NCBI GenBank assembly: GCA_040902105.1
Contig: JBBDXW010000041.1
Span: 62,001 to 126,000 of the forward strand
Origin: IDS-8 sp040902105
GTDB lineage: Bacteria > Pseudomonadota > Gammaproteobacteria > Steroidobacterales > Woeseiaceae
DNA length: 64,000 bases
Direction of reading: 5' to 3'
Both the position numbers and the translations under genes were made by a program. The notes beneath the pieces were generated by a model. It saw only the letters and a list, made by a program, of their open reading frames with translations, was not told where the DNA came from and did no database searches. Shown here piece after piece: positions 1 to 11,865 of the stretch (position 1 is its first letter; every line of letters begins with the position of its first letter).

Positions 1-670
1 CGATCATATCGGGCCGGATTATTTTTTCGTCGCCGACGCCGTGCACCTGCTCCTGAAAATCGCAGTGCTCGACCATTCCGGCAAGCTCAACCAGCCTGCG
101 CAGCGTAATTTCGCCCCATCGGCCCCGCACCTGCGGGCGCCGTAGCGCATTGACCAGGTTCTGCGTTTCCTGGGCGAGGAATTTCTGATCGTGCTGCATG
201 GTTTCCAGCTGCGATTTGATGCCGCCATAGGCCTCGCTTCGCGCCTTTTCGAGTTCTGCAATCTGCTGCTGCGACTGACTGAGCGCGTCGCGAATGGGCT
301 TGACGAGTCCCTCCACGGCGCGCTCGCGCTCGCTCAGTTCGTGTTTTGCCTTTTCCTGATGCGCACTCAGATTCTGCTCGGCCAGCCTGAGGAAATTTTC
401 GCTGTTCGACCTCAGGGACTGATGCGCAAGTTCCGAAAACGCCGTTGCCAACCGGGTTGTTGCAACTTCGAACGCCGAATCGCGCTCGCGCTCCAGTGCA
501 TCCTGGTCCTTTAGTTGCGTTTCCATGATGTGCAGCGAATGCTGCAGGCGAAGACTCCGGCCGCGGGCAATGAGCCAGGTGACCAGTATGCCGAGCAGCA
601 GGCCGCACAGCAGGGCAGGGCCGCCAATCGCGAGATACGGTGAGTCGAGTGCGAGTGAAAGTGTGGGCAT
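1..670 (-). CDS. rmuC: RmuC family DNA recombination protein (3' end outside window)
   Basis: The minus-strand frame from the ATG at 670 stays open to the window edge, about 223 codons. The N-terminus reads as one membrane segment (roughly residues 10-32, ending LVTWLIARGR). A long charged coiled coil follows, and then the start of the conserved RmuC nuclease-fold domain (NLVNALRRPQVRGRWGEITL, then LAGMVEHCDFQEQ). RmuC proteins are membrane-anchored coiled-coil proteins that limit inverted-repeat rearrangement; the biochemical role is poorly defined. Its start overlaps the stop of the upstream phosphatase gene by one base (TGATG), so it is the last visible gene of a four-gene operon. The C-terminal half is missing because of the window boundary, not truncation. 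Confidence 0.9.
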   Translation of the reverse strand, partial: MPTLSLALDSPYLAIGGPALLCGLLLGILVTWLIARGRSLRLQHSLHIMETQLKDQDALERERDSAFEVATTRLATAFSELAHQSLRSNSENFLRLAEQNLSAHQEKAKHELSERERAVEGLVKPIRDALSQSQQQIAELEKARSEAYGGIKSQLETMQHDQKFLAQETQNLVNALRRPQVRGRWGEITLRRLVELAGMVEHCDFQEQVHGVGDEKIIRPDMI

Positions 671-1365
671 CAGGCGTCCAGACTAACCGCTTTCAGAACG
701 AGTTGGGCAAGTTCGCGGGTGTCCGCGGCAATGTGGTCGGCCTGCCAGAGCGCCGGGTTGTCGCCGGCAACGATATAGCCGTAGGCTGCCGCAATCGTGG
801 TCATTCCTGCCGCGCGGCCGGCCACGATGTCCCTGGCATCGTCACCGATGTAAATACTCTGCGACGGGTTGACCCCGGTCCGTTCACAGGCCAGCAACAG
901 AGGCGCAGGATGCGGTTTGCGCTGCGGCAGCGTATCGCCACTGATGGCACAGGACATCCTGCCGCTCAGCCCGAGTTTCTCGAGCAAGGGCCCCGTCATG
1001 CGTTGCGGTTTGTTGGTTACGATGCCCCATGGCGTTCCGTGGCCGTCCAGCCGGTCCAGCAATTCTGTCAATCCCGGGAACAGCGTTGAGGCGATGCAAA
1101 CCGAATGTTCGTAGCGCTCCAGGTAGTCCCGATGCAAGCGGCTGCGTTCCTTTTCGTCGACGGCAGGAAAGGCAAGATCGATCAGCCCGAAAGCGCCGTG
1201 CGAGACACTTGCCCTCGCCAGCTCGTAGGGCAGCGGTACGCTGCCGTTGTCCTTTTGCAATGCAGCCAGCACCGCGACCATGTCCGGCGCTGTGTCGACC
1301 AGGGTGCCGTCGAGATCGAAGAATATGGCGCCGTTCGCGGCAGCGAAAACGTCGTCGCCCGTCAT
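670..1365 (-). CDS. gph: HAD-superfamily phosphatase, phosphoglycolate or N-acetylmuramate-6-phosphate phosphatase type
   Basis: A 231-residue HAD hydrolase. Motif I is FFDLDGTLVDTAPD near residue 15, motif II is IVTNKP, and motif III/IV is the lysine in RKPHPAPLL with GDDARDIVAGRAAG. I chose the ATG at 1365 because it overlaps the ubiG stop as ATGA and puts motif I at the normal distance; the frame extends 42 codons further upstream but that part lies inside ubiG. By family this is Gph-like. In Pseudomonas the homologue next to ubiG is MupP, the N-acetylmuramate-6-phosphate phosphatase of cell-wall recycling. The ubiG context makes that role as likely as phosphoglycolate salvage; sequence alone does not decide. 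Confidence 0.9.
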   Translation of the reverse strand: MTGDDVFAAANGAIFFDLDGTLVDTAPDMVAVLAALQKDNGSVPLPYELARASVSHGAFGLIDLAFPAVDEKERSRLHRDYLERYEHSVCIASTLFPGLTELLDRLDGHGTPWGIVTNKPQRMTGPLLEKLGLSGRMSCAISGDTLPQRKPHPAPLLLACERTGVNPSQSIYIGDDARDIVAGRAAGMTTIAAAYGYIVAGDNPALWQADHIAADTRELAQLVLKAVSLDA

Positions 1366-2123
1366 TCCGGCCGCTGAAAATGCATCAGGTAGTTCACATC
1401 GACGTTCGGCCCGAGCGAGTAGTGACGCAGGACAGGGTTGTATTGCATCCCGATGCAGCCCTTGAGTTCCAGGCCGGCGTGCCGCCCCCACGATTCCAGC
1501 TCGGACGGCCGGATGAATTTTCGATACTCGTGCGTTCCGGCAGGCAGCAGGCGCAACAGGTACTCCGCCCCGACAATCGCAAACATGAATGCTTTCGGGT
1601 TGCGGTTTATGGTGGAAAAGAAGATGTCGCCTCCGGGTCGCACCAGCGCGGCGCAGGCTGAAACAACGGTGCCCGGCCGAGGCACATGTTCCAGCATCTC
1701 GAGGCAGGTCACGACGTCGTAGTGCTGCGCGCGTTCCGCCGCGTGCGATTCGGCTGTGGCTTGCAGATATTCGATGTCGCGGCCCGATTCGGCCTGATGC
1801 AGCCGGGCTACGGTGAGCGGGCCTTCAGCCATGTCGATCCCGGTAGCGCGGGCGCCGGCCGCGGCCATCGACTCGGCGAGGATGCCGCCGCCGCAGCCAA
1901 TGTCGACCACGCGTTTATCCCGCAATCCGGCCTGTTGCAGGATGTAGTCGAGCCGCAATGGGTTGATCTCGTGCAAGGGTCGAAAGTCGCCGGTGGGATC
2001 CCACCACCGCGAAGCCAGGGAATTGAATTTGGCGATCTCGGCGGCATCGACGTTGTCGAATGTCGCTCCTTTCGCGCGGTCGGTTTTATGGGGGGCCGGC
2101 TGTTCCACTGCGGGGCTGTTCAA
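1362..2123 (-). CDS. ubiG: Ubiquinone biosynthesis O-methyltransferase UbiG
   Basis: A 253-residue class I SAM-dependent methyltransferase that catalyses both O-methylation steps of ubiquinone synthesis at the membrane. Visible family marks are the N-terminal AKFNSLASRWWDPTGDFRPL, the SAM-binding VVDIGCGGGILAESMA near residue 70, CLEMLEHVPRP, and FFSTINRNPKAF. Length is close to the usual 240-250 residues. The start overlaps the stop of the upstream deaminase gene by four bases (ATGA) and its own stop overlaps the phosphatase start, so translation along this operon is likely coupled. Confidence 0.96.
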   Translation of the reverse strand: MNSPAVEQPAPHKTDRAKGATFDNVDAAEIAKFNSLASRWWDPTGDFRPLHEINPLRLDYILQQAGLRDKRVVDIGCGGGILAESMAAAGARATGIDMAEGPLTVARLHQAESGRDIEYLQATAESHAAERAQHYDVVTCLEMLEHVPRPGTVVSACAALVRPGGDIFFSTINRNPKAFMFAIVGAEYLLRLLPAGTHEYRKFIRPSELESWGRHAGLELKGCIGMQYNPVLRHYSLGPNVDVNYLMHFQRPE

Positions 2124-3445
2124 TTCTCAATTTTCGTCGAAATGCGTTGCTGCCATTCCGAGCTTCGCTGCAAAAGTTCCGTTTCATTGATCTGTGTCAG
2201 ATGCCCGTTATCGACATGATGCCGTCCGGCGACCCACACGTCGCTGACCTGACCCGGGTGGCTAGTGTATACGAGTTGCGAGACCGGGTCGTAGACGGGC
2301 TGACTGTTGATCGCTTGCAAAGTGACGCAGGTAAGGTCCGCCCATTTTCCGGCTTCGATCGAACCGATGCTTTCAGCAAGTCCGAGCGCACGGGCGCCGT
2401 CAATCGTCGCCATACGAAGTGCTTCGCTCGCGGTCAATGCCGCGGCGTTGGCGGCTACGACCTTGGCCAGCAACGCTGCCGTCCGCATCTCACCCAGCAT
2501 GTCGAGCACGTTGTTGCTCGCGGCGCCGTCCGTGCCGAGGGCCACGATGACGCCGGCAGCCTGCAGCGCGGGCACGTTGGCGATGCCGCTGGCGAGCTTC
2601 AGGTTGGATCTCGGGCAGTGCGCGACGCAAACGCCGGCATCGGCAAGCTGCTGCATCTCGTTGTCGGTCATGTGCACCGCGTGTACGGCCATCAGTGACG
2701 AATTCACAAGGCCGAGATCCGTAAGCCGTTGCAACGGCCGTTTTCCGGTCGCCCGCACCGCATCCTCCACCTCGCGAACGGTTTCATGCAGGTGTATCTG
2801 TATGCGTGTGTCGAGCTGATCGGCAAGCACACGCAGTTCGAGAAACGCCTGATCCGGCACAGCGTAAGTCGAATGCGGCGCGAAACAGCTCGTGATCAGC
2901 GGGTCGTCGGCGTACCGGTCATGCACCAGCTCGGTACCCTTGCTGATGCACTCCGACGCGTTCTCCGCCCAGGCGGTCGCAAAGTCGATCACCGGCGTAC
3001 CGACGACGGCGCGCATGTGCAGGTCGGAGGCGGTCTCAGCAACGATCTCGGGGAAAAAGTACTGATCGCTGAAGCAGGTCACCCCGGACCGCAGCATCTC
3101 GGCGATCGCATGTCGCGTGCCGTCGCGAACCATCTCGGCGCTTGCCCAGCGTCTTTCGCTCGGCCAGATACCGTCCGCCAGCCAGCGTTCCAGCGGCATG
3201 TCGTCGGCAATGCCGCGAAACAAGGTCATTGCAGCGTGCGTATGCGCATTCACGAGGCCCGGGATCAGTACGTGATTGGGGCGGTCGATGATCTCGCGCG
3301 GGCGATACTTCTTCCTGGCCTCTGCGGACGGGAGCAATTCAACGATACGTCCTTCGCTGACCGCCACGGCGTGTTCGGTCAGCGTAATATCGGCAGGCTC
3401 GATGGGGACGCACCACCGGGCGAGAATCAGAGTATCGCAGTGCAT
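2120..3445 (-). CDS. mtaD: TRZ/ATZ family amidohydrolase, probable 5'-methylthioadenosine/S-adenosylhomocysteine deaminase
   Basis: A 441-residue metal-dependent amidohydrolase of the MtaD/TRZ-ATZ group, which deaminates methylthioadenosine, SAH and related purines. Visible are the metal-binding NAHTHAAMTLFRGIADD, the HLHET histidine, the CVAHCPRSNLKLASG segment and the GTDGAASNN metal aspartate loop. I prefer the ATG at 3445 because the protein then starts MHCDTLILARW, as in relatives; an ATG 36 bases upstream is possible. It heads the ubiG operon, an arrangement also known in Pseudomonas. The substrate is inferred from family only. Confidence 0.88.
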   Translation of the reverse strand: MHCDTLILARWCVPIEPADITLTEHAVAVSEGRIVELLPSAEARKKYRPREIIDRPNHVLIPGLVNAHTHAAMTLFRGIADDMPLERWLADGIWPSERRWASAEMVRDGTRHAIAEMLRSGVTCFSDQYFFPEIVAETASDLHMRAVVGTPVIDFATAWAENASECISKGTELVHDRYADDPLITSCFAPHSTYAVPDQAFLELRVLADQLDTRIQIHLHETVREVEDAVRATGKRPLQRLTDLGLVNSSLMAVHAVHMTDNEMQQLADAGVCVAHCPRSNLKLASGIANVPALQAAGVIVALGTDGAASNNVLDMLGEMRTAALLAKVVAANAAALTASEALRMATIDGARALGLAESIGSIEAGKWADLTCVTLQAINSQPVYDPVSQLVYTSHPGQVSDVWVAGRHHVDNGHLTQINETELLQRSSEWQQRISTKIEN

Positions 3446-3659
3446 TGCAAGGATATTACGGTGACCGTCAGCGTCCGGCAATCGTTGTTATTCCTGCAGT
3501 TTCGGCGCGCTCTGTGGTATCATTCCGCACCGGATTTGGCGATGCAAATCGTGCGGGCCGCGCCCGTTGAAACAAAAAATTTTCCTGAATAGAACCCGGT
3601 CTTGTCGTTCGTCGGGATTCCGTTCAAAGAACGGGGTCGCTGCGACTTTGTGAGTATTT

Positions 3660-6215
<2,556 letters not shown>

Positions 6216-6272
6216 TCATTGCGTCATTATTCGGCCCGCCCCGTTCGCTTGCCACCTCAGGAACACCGCAGC

Positions 6273-7352
6273 ATGCCCCGCGTCTTTAATTTCAGTGCCG
6301 GACCGGCGGTCCTGCCACAGCCGGTTTTAGAGCAGATTCGATCGGATATTCCGGACTGGCACGGCGGTATGTCGGTCATGGAGGTGAGTCACCGCAGCAA
6401 GGAATTCATCGCCGTTGCTGAAAGTGCGGAACGGGACTTGCGCGATTTGCTGTCCGTCTCCGACGACTACGCGGTGCTGTTTCTGCAGGGTGGTGCGACC
6501 TTGCAGTTCGCAATGGTGCCGCTCAATCTCGCCGCGCCCGGGCAGACTGTCGACTATATCCGAACGGGCGCATGGTCGGACAAAGCCATCGCCGAAGCCC
6601 GACGTTTCTGCAATGTAAACATAGCCGCAGACAGCCACGGCACTAACTTTTCACACATTCCCGACCCGCACGGCTGGCAGGTTAGCGCCGGCGCGGCTTA
6701 CCTGCACTACACGCCGAACGAGACGATCGGTGGCGTCGAATTTCACTTCGTGCCCGAGTGCGGACCCGTGCCGCTGGTCGCGGACATGTCCAGCACGATT
6801 CTGTCGCGCCCGATTGACGTTTCCCGGTTCGGCGTCCTTTATGCCGGTGCGCAGAAGAATATCGGGCCCGCCGGCATAACGCTGGTCATCGTGAGAAAGG
6901 ATTTACTGGCCCGGACACGCGAAAACATACCGAGCTTGCTGACCTACGGCGTTTACGCAGAGTCCGGGTCTATGGTCAATACACCGCCGACGTTTGCCTG
7001 GTACGTATCCGGACTTGTGTTCAGGAACCTCAGGAACGAAGGCGGGTTGACTGCAATGGCCGAACGGAATGAACGCAAGGCTGCCAAACTCTATGCGGCA
7101 ATCGATTCGTCGGAGTTTTACAGCAACCCGGTCAATATCGATTGCCGCTCCTGGATGAACGTGCCGTTTGTGCTCCGGGAGGCGGCGCTGGATGGAAAAT
7201 TTCTGGGCGAGGCAGACGCGGCCGGCCTGAAGAATCTCAAGGGCCACCGGTCGGTCGGCGGCATGCGTGCCTCGATCTACAATGCGATGCCCGAAGAAGG
7301 CATCGACAGGCTGATTGAGTTCATGCATGACTTCGAACGCGCCAATGCCTGA
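6273..7352 (+). CDS. serC: Phosphoserine aminotransferase
   Basis: A 359-residue class V PLP aminotransferase that converts 3-phosphohydroxypyruvate to phosphoserine and also serves PLP synthesis. The start at 6273 gives the family N-terminus MPRVFNFSAGPAVLP; the open frame runs 18 codons further upstream without conserved sequence. Visible are HGGMSVMEVSHRS, LFLQGGATLQFAM, the PLP-lysine region VLYAGAQKNIGPAG, and the C-terminal GHRSVGGMRASIYNAMP. The gyrA-serC-pheA-aroA-cmk-rpsA-ihfB order is a known gammaproteobacterial cluster. Confidence 0.97.
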   Translation: MPRVFNFSAGPAVLPQPVLEQIRSDIPDWHGGMSVMEVSHRSKEFIAVAESAERDLRDLLSVSDDYAVLFLQGGATLQFAMVPLNLAAPGQTVDYIRTGAWSDKAIAEARRFCNVNIAADSHGTNFSHIPDPHGWQVSAGAAYLHYTPNETIGGVEFHFVPECGPVPLVADMSSTILSRPIDVSRFGVLYAGAQKNIGPAGITLVIVRKDLLARTRENIPSLLTYGVYAESGSMVNTPPTFAWYVSGLVFRNLRNEGGLTAMAERNERKAAKLYAAIDSSEFYSNPVNIDCRSWMNVPFVLREAALDGKFLGEADAAGLKNLKGHRSVGGMRASIYNAMPEEGIDRLIEFMHDFERANA

Positions 7353-7383
7353 ATTCTGGTGGGACTAACGATAGATCGGACCA

Positions 7384-8562
7384 ATGTACAAAGTTCTCAC
7401 GCTTAACAATATTGCCGTAGCCGGATTGAGGCGTCTGCCGAGGGAGCATTACGAAGTTGCTTCCGATATCCCCAGGCCGGACGCAATCATCGTTCGTTCG
7501 TTCGACATGCACAGCATGGACATACCGGATTCGGTCGCCGCGGTGGGCCGTGCCGGGGCGGGAGTGAACAACATACCGATCCAGGCGATGAGCCAGCGCG
7601 GCGTGCCCGTATTCAACGCACCGGGAGCGAATGCCAACGCAGTCAAGGAGCTGGTCGCGGCATCGCTGTTACTGGCGGCCAGGAATATCTGCAATGCCTG
7701 GGACTACGTGCGCAAGCTGGAAGGGACAGGCGATGCCCTGGGCAAGGCCGTCGAATCCGGCAAAAAGCAATTCGTTGGCTTTGAACTGCCCGGCCGTACG
7801 CTCGGCGTGATCGGTCTCGGCGCAATCGGTGTGGAAGTCGCCAATGTCGCGTTGGCGCTCGGCATGAAAGTGGTCGGTTTCGATCCCAAGATCACCGTGC
7901 GGCGCGCCTGGCAATTGTCGTCCGCCGTGCAGCAGGTCGATACCCTCGATCGCCTGTTCAAAAAATCCAACGCCGTCACGTTGCACGTGCCGCTGGTGGA
8001 GACGACCCGACATCTTGTAAATCGCGACCGGCTCGCGTTGCTGCAGCCGGACAGCGTTCTGATCAACTTCGCGCGCGGCGGCGTGGTTGACGATGGTGCC
8101 GTGATCGCCGCACTGACCAGCGGGCGGCTGCACGCCTATGTCTGCGACTTTCCCACTCCGGAACTGATCGCCCATCCCAAAGTGGTGGCGCTGCCGCATC
8201 TCGGTGCCTCGACAACGGAAGCGGAGGAGAATTGCGCAATCATGGTTGCCGAAAACATCAAGGACTACCTGGAAAACGGCAACGTCAGGAGTTCGGTCAA
8301 TTTTCCGGAGGCAGTGATGCCGAGGGCCGATGCATACCGGATCACGATCGCCAATGCGAACGTGCCGAACATGGTAGGACAGATAACGACCTGCCTGGCG
8401 CGCGCCGGGCTCAACATCGAAGACTTGTTGAACAAGTCGCTCGGGGATCTCGCCTATACGATTGTCGATCTCGGCGGACCGGTACCGGATGAAACCATCG
8501 TTGCGCTGCGAAATATCGAAGGCGTACTGGCTTTGCGCAGCCTCGGCAAGCCGATATCCTGA
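7384..8562 (+). CDS. serA: D-3-phosphoglycerate dehydrogenase with C-terminal ACT domain
   Basis: A 392-residue 2-hydroxyacid dehydrogenase catalysing the first step of serine synthesis. Visible are GRAGAGVNNIPI, the NAD-binding GVIGLGAIGVEVANVALALG near residue 143, LINFARGGVVDD with the catalytic Arg, and the catalytic His in LPHLGASTTEAEENCA. The last 75 residues (from ANANVPNMVGQITTCL) form an ACT domain, which in this family usually binds serine for feedback control. It follows serC by 31 bases, so two serine-pathway enzymes are adjacent. In Pseudomonas the cluster lacks this gene, so the insertion is a lineage trait. Confidence 0.93.
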   Translation: MYKVLTLNNIAVAGLRRLPREHYEVASDIPRPDAIIVRSFDMHSMDIPDSVAAVGRAGAGVNNIPIQAMSQRGVPVFNAPGANANAVKELVAASLLLAARNICNAWDYVRKLEGTGDALGKAVESGKKQFVGFELPGRTLGVIGLGAIGVEVANVALALGMKVVGFDPKITVRRAWQLSSAVQQVDTLDRLFKKSNAVTLHVPLVETTRHLVNRDRLALLQPDSVLINFARGGVVDDGAVIAALTSGRLHAYVCDFPTPELIAHPKVVALPHLGASTTEAEENCAIMVAENIKDYLENGNVRSSVNFPEAVMPRADAYRITIANANVPNMVGQITTCLARAGLNIEDLLNKSLGDLAYTIVDLGGPVPDETIVALRNIEGVLALRSLGKPIS

Positions 8563-8606
8563 GCAGCACGGAATCGTCCGCGACAGAACCGCAGGAAAAA
8601 GACAGG

Positions 8607-9719
8607 ATGGCCAAGGCTCCCGGCAAAGACGACAAACTGCGACTCGAGGCAATGCGCAAGCGGATCGATGAAGTCGACCTGCAGATTCAGGCTTTGCTCA
8701 ACGAGCGCGCGACGTATGCGCAACAGGTTGGCGTCACCAAGGGCGAACTGGCGACGGCTGTCGATTACTACCGTCCCGAGCGTGAGGCCGCGGTATTGCG
8801 GGGGGTTCTCGACCGCAACAAGGGCCCGCTGCGTGACGAGGAGATGCTGCGGCTTTTCCGGGAAATCATGTCTGCATGCCTCGCGCAACAGGAGCCTCTG
8901 AAAGTCGGCTTTCTCGGTCCGGAAGGCACCTTCACGCAAGCCGCTGTCTACAAACACTTCGGCCATTCGGTGCGCGTGCTGCCGTTCGCGACGATCGATG
9001 AGGTGTTCCGCGAGGTCGAAAGCGGTGACGCCGACTTCGGCGTCGTGCCGATCGAGAATTCCACCGAGGGCACCGTGAACAATACGCTCGACATGTTCCT
9101 CACCTCTCCACTCAAGATCGGCGGCGAAATAGAGTTGGGTATCGAACAGCATTTGCTGGGCCGCATGAGCTCGCTCGACAAGATCGAACGAGTCTGCGCA
9201 CACGAGCAGGCGCTGGCGCAATGTCGCGGCTGGTTGCGGGAATACCTTCCGCAGATCGATCTCATCGGCGTCAGCAGCAATGCGGTCGGTGCGCGGCGGG
9301 CGCGCGACGAGCAGGGAACGGCTGCCATCGGCGGTGATGCTGCCGCGGAAGTGTATGACCTCGGATATCTCGTTCGTAACATCGAGGACCAGGCCGACAA
9401 TGCGACGCGCTTTCTCGTCATCGGCAGAGAACTTCTTGCGGCCAGCGGCGACGACAAGACCACCGTACTTGTTTCAACGGCCGGCACCGCCGGCGGCGCC
9501 GGCGTATTGCATGCGCTGTTGCAGCCTTTTGCCACCAACGGCATCAACATGACCCGGATCGAATCGCGGCCATCGCGACGAAAAAACTGGGACTACGTGT
9601 TTTTCTTCGATCTCGACGGCCACGCCGAGGAGGCGCCGTTGTCGGACGCGCTGCGCGAACTGAAGGAAATCAGCTCTCTGTTCCGGGTACTCGGGGCGTA
9701 CCCGAAAGCCGTCGGCTGA
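8607..9719 (+). CDS. pheA: Bifunctional chorismate mutase / prephenate dehydratase (P-protein)
   Basis: A 370-residue fusion that turns chorismate into phenylpyruvate for phenylalanine synthesis. Residues 10-95 are an AroQ-type chorismate mutase (MRKRIDEVDLQIQALLNERA). Residues about 98-280 are the prephenate dehydratase (VGFLGPEGTFTQAA, VVPIENSTEGTVNNTLDMF, the TRF segment as NATRFLVIG). The rest is the ACT regulatory domain containing ESRPSRRKNWDYVFFFDL, the phenylalanine-binding signature. Architecture and length match proteobacterial PheA. It is followed 16 bases later by aroA. No tyrA or hisC2 lies between them, unlike in Pseudomonas. Confidence 0.97.
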   Translation: MAKAPGKDDKLRLEAMRKRIDEVDLQIQALLNERATYAQQVGVTKGELATAVDYYRPEREAAVLRGVLDRNKGPLRDEEMLRLFREIMSACLAQQEPLKVGFLGPEGTFTQAAVYKHFGHSVRVLPFATIDEVFREVESGDADFGVVPIENSTEGTVNNTLDMFLTSPLKIGGEIELGIEQHLLGRMSSLDKIERVCAHEQALAQCRGWLREYLPQIDLIGVSSNAVGARRARDEQGTAAIGGDAAAEVYDLGYLVRNIEDQADNATRFLVIGRELLAASGDDKTTVLVSTAGTAGGAGVLHALLQPFATNGINMTRIESRPSRRKNWDYVFFFDLDGHAEEAPLSDALRELKEISSLFRVLGAYPKAVG

Positions 9720-9735
9720 CCGCGGCCGGCACGCG

Positions 9736-11049
9736 GTGCATTACCTCGTCAATCCGGCTCCTCTGACAGGCGGCGCCGTTGCGGTGCCGGGTGACAAGTC
9801 GATATCGCATCGGGCATTGATGCTTGGCGCAATCGCGGATGGCGAAACAACGGTCAGTGGTTTTTTGCAGGGCGAGGACTGCCTGGCAACGCTCGCAGCG
9901 CTGCGCGCCATGGGAGTGAACATCGACGCGCGGGATGCGACGACCCTCAGGATCCGCGGCGCCGGCATGCGCGGCCTGCGTAAGCCGCCGACAGCGCTGG
10001 ATCTTGGGAATTCGGGAACCGGCATGCGGCTTTTCACCGGCTTTCTGTGCGGTCAGGATTTCTCGAGCACATTGACGGGCGATGAGTCGCTGACGCGCAG
10101 ACCGATGGCGCGGGTCATCGACCCGCTGACCCGGATGGGTGCCGACATCGGCAGCAACAACGGCTTGCCCCCTTTGACGATTCGCGGCAGCCGCCGGCTG
10201 ACCGGAATTCAGTACTCGTTGCCCATGGCAAGCGCACAGGTCAAATCCGCCATTCTGCTCGCCGCGCTTTATGCGGATGGCGAGACGAACGTGATCGAAC
10301 CTGCGCCGACGCGCGACCACACGGAGCGCATGTTACAGGCGGTGGGAGTTGTTCTGCATGCCGAAGGCGGGCGCATCAGGATGAGCGGCAAGCAGACGGT
10401 GAAGCCGGCAAATGTCGAGGTTCCGGGCGACCTGTCATCAGCCGCGTTTATCATTCTCGCCGCGCTCATGGCGCCGGACTGCGAGGTGCTGCTGAAACGT
10501 GTTGGCATGAATCCGACGCGCAGTGGCGTCATCGACATTCTGCGAGAGATGGGCGCAGCCATCGCCGTGGAAAATTGCGCTTCGCTCGGCTTTGAACCGG
10601 TGGCCGACATCCGGGTCCGATCGTCCGCTCTCAAGGCGATTGACGTGGATCCGTCGCTGGTATCGCTTGCGATCGATGAGTTTCCTGTCTTGTTCGTTGC
10701 TGCGGCCGCGGCAAAGGGGTGCACTCGATTTACCGGCATCGGAGAACTGCGGGTCAAGGAAAGCGATCGCATAAGCGCAATGGCGGAAGGGCTTCGGCAG
10801 CTCGGAATCACGGTGGAAGAATTCAATGATGGAGCCAACGTCCACGGCGGCAAGCTGACTGGTGGCATTGTCGAAAGTCACGGCGACCATCGCGTCGCGA
10901 TGTCGTTTGCGGCGGCCGGTACAATTGCCGCGACTCCGGTCAGGATTCTGCACACGGACGCTGTCGATACGTCATTTCCGGGGTTCGTCGAATGCATGCG
11001 CTCTGTGGGCGCGGACATTTCAACAGGGCGCGAGCGGCCGATGTCATGA
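9736..11049 (+). CDS. aroA: 3-phosphoshikimate 1-carboxyvinyltransferase (EPSP synthase)
   Basis: A 437-residue enzyme of the shikimate pathway joining shikimate-3-phosphate and phosphoenolpyruvate. It starts at GTG 9736, 16 bases after the pheA stop. Signatures are AVPGDKSISHRALMLGAIA, LDLGNSGTGMRLFTG (the loop that binds glyphosate in class I enzymes has the ordinary Gly), PMASAQVKSAILLA, and the C-terminal RVKESDRISAMAEGLRQLG and HGDHRVAMSFA. Its stop overlaps the cmk start as ATGA. Confidence 0.97.
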   Translation: MHYLVNPAPLTGGAVAVPGDKSISHRALMLGAIADGETTVSGFLQGEDCLATLAALRAMGVNIDARDATTLRIRGAGMRGLRKPPTALDLGNSGTGMRLFTGFLCGQDFSSTLTGDESLTRRPMARVIDPLTRMGADIGSNNGLPPLTIRGSRRLTGIQYSLPMASAQVKSAILLAALYADGETNVIEPAPTRDHTERMLQAVGVVLHAEGGRIRMSGKQTVKPANVEVPGDLSSAAFIILAALMAPDCEVLLKRVGMNPTRSGVIDILREMGAAIAVENCASLGFEPVADIRVRSSALKAIDVDPSLVSLAIDEFPVLFVAAAAAKGCTRFTGIGELRVKESDRISAMAEGLRQLGITVEEFNDGANVHGGKLTGGIVESHGDHRVAMSFAAAGTIAATPVRILHTDAVDTSFPGFVECMRSVGADISTGRERPMS

Positions 11050-11747
11050 CCGCATCGTCCAGGCTGAAGGAAGCGCCGGTAATCGCGATCGACGGTCCGA
11101 GCGGTTCGGGCAAGGGCACGATTACGAGACGCGTGGCGAGAGCCCTCCGCTGGCACTTTTTGGACAGCGGTGCGCTGTACCGCCTGACCGGGCTGGCGGC
11201 CTACCGCAGCGGCATGAGCGATGCGCCGGAAGCGGAACTGGCGCGACTGGCGTACAACCTCGACGTCCGCTTCAGCGTCAACCCTGCGGGAGAGGAGCAG
11301 GTGTGGCTGTCCGGTGATGACGTCACGACCGACATCCGCACGGAGGAATGCGGCCGCCTGGCATCGCACGTGGCCGCGCTGCCCGCGGTCCGTGAGGCGC
11401 TGCTCGGCCTGCAGCGCGGCTTCCGGCAGCCGCCAGGCCTGGTCGCCGATGGCCGCGACATGGGCACCAGGATTTTCCCGGACGCAGTGCTGAAGGTGTT
11501 CCTTACGGCCAGCGCCGGGGAGCGCGCACAGAGGCGTTATAAGCAGTTGAAAGACAAGGGTATTGATGTTAGCCTTCCCGCCCTTTCGCGGCACATAGAG
11601 GATCGCGACAAGCGGGACGCCGAACGATCGGTTGCCCCCTTGCGCGCTGCGGAAGACGCCCGATTGCTGGATTCCAGCAACCTGACGATCGATGAAGTCA
11701 CCCGAACAGTGCTCGTCTGGGTGAAGGAAGTGCGGCCCGAGAGCTAA
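11046..11747 (+). CDS. cmk: Cytidylate kinase
   Basis: A 233-residue nucleoside monophosphate kinase phosphorylating CMP and dCMP. The P-loop reads AIDGPSGSGKGTITRRVA near residue 14, followed by FLDSGALYRLTGLAA, the insert domain, VADGRDMGTRIFPDA with the substrate-binding Arg and Asp, and a C-terminal SNLTIDEVT helix. I use the ATG at 11046, which overlaps the aroA stop; the frame is open 18 codons upstream inside aroA. It directly precedes rpsA, the usual pairing. Confidence 0.96.
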   Translation: MTASSRLKEAPVIAIDGPSGSGKGTITRRVARALRWHFLDSGALYRLTGLAAYRSGMSDAPEAELARLAYNLDVRFSVNPAGEEQVWLSGDDVTTDIRTEECGRLASHVAALPAVREALLGLQRGFRQPPGLVADGRDMGTRIFPDAVLKVFLTASAGERAQRRYKQLKDKGIDVSLPALSRHIEDRDKRDAERSVAPLRAAEDARLLDSSNLTIDEVTRTVLVWVKEVRPES

Positions 11748-11763
11748 GAATTTGTTTGCGGAT

Positions 11764-11787
11764 CCGGACAAGGTAGTCCGGGTTTTT
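11764..11787 (+). promoter_or_regulatory. First hairpin of the rpsA leader (terminator-like)
   Basis: CCGGAC (11764-11769) pairs with GTCCGG (11776-11781) around the loop AAGGTA, and GTTTTT follows. The stem extends to eight pairs with wobble. On its own this looks like an intrinsic terminator after cmk. It is only 80 bases ahead of rpsA and resembles a second hairpin nearer the start codon, so it may be part of the rpsA autoregulatory leader or an attenuator. Confidence 0.55.
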
Positions 11788-11832
11788 CTTGTGATAACCG
11801 TCCGCCGATGGAAGCGGTGGGACGAATGGGTT

Positions 11833-11853
11833 GAGGATCAAAACAAGGTCCTC
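11833..11853 (+). promoter_or_regulatory. Second hairpin of the rpsA leader
   Basis: GAGGAT (11833-11838) pairs with GTCCTC (11848-11853), with one G-T pair, and GGGTTTATT runs up to the rpsA ATG at 11866. The element shares ACAAGGT and CGGGTTT blocks with the first hairpin in the same order. No Shine-Dalgarno stands in front of rpsA, as is known for S1 leaders in gammaproteobacteria, where folded hairpins form the initiation region and S1 represses its own synthesis. Confidence 0.45.
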
Positions 11854-11865
11854 GGGTTTATTCTA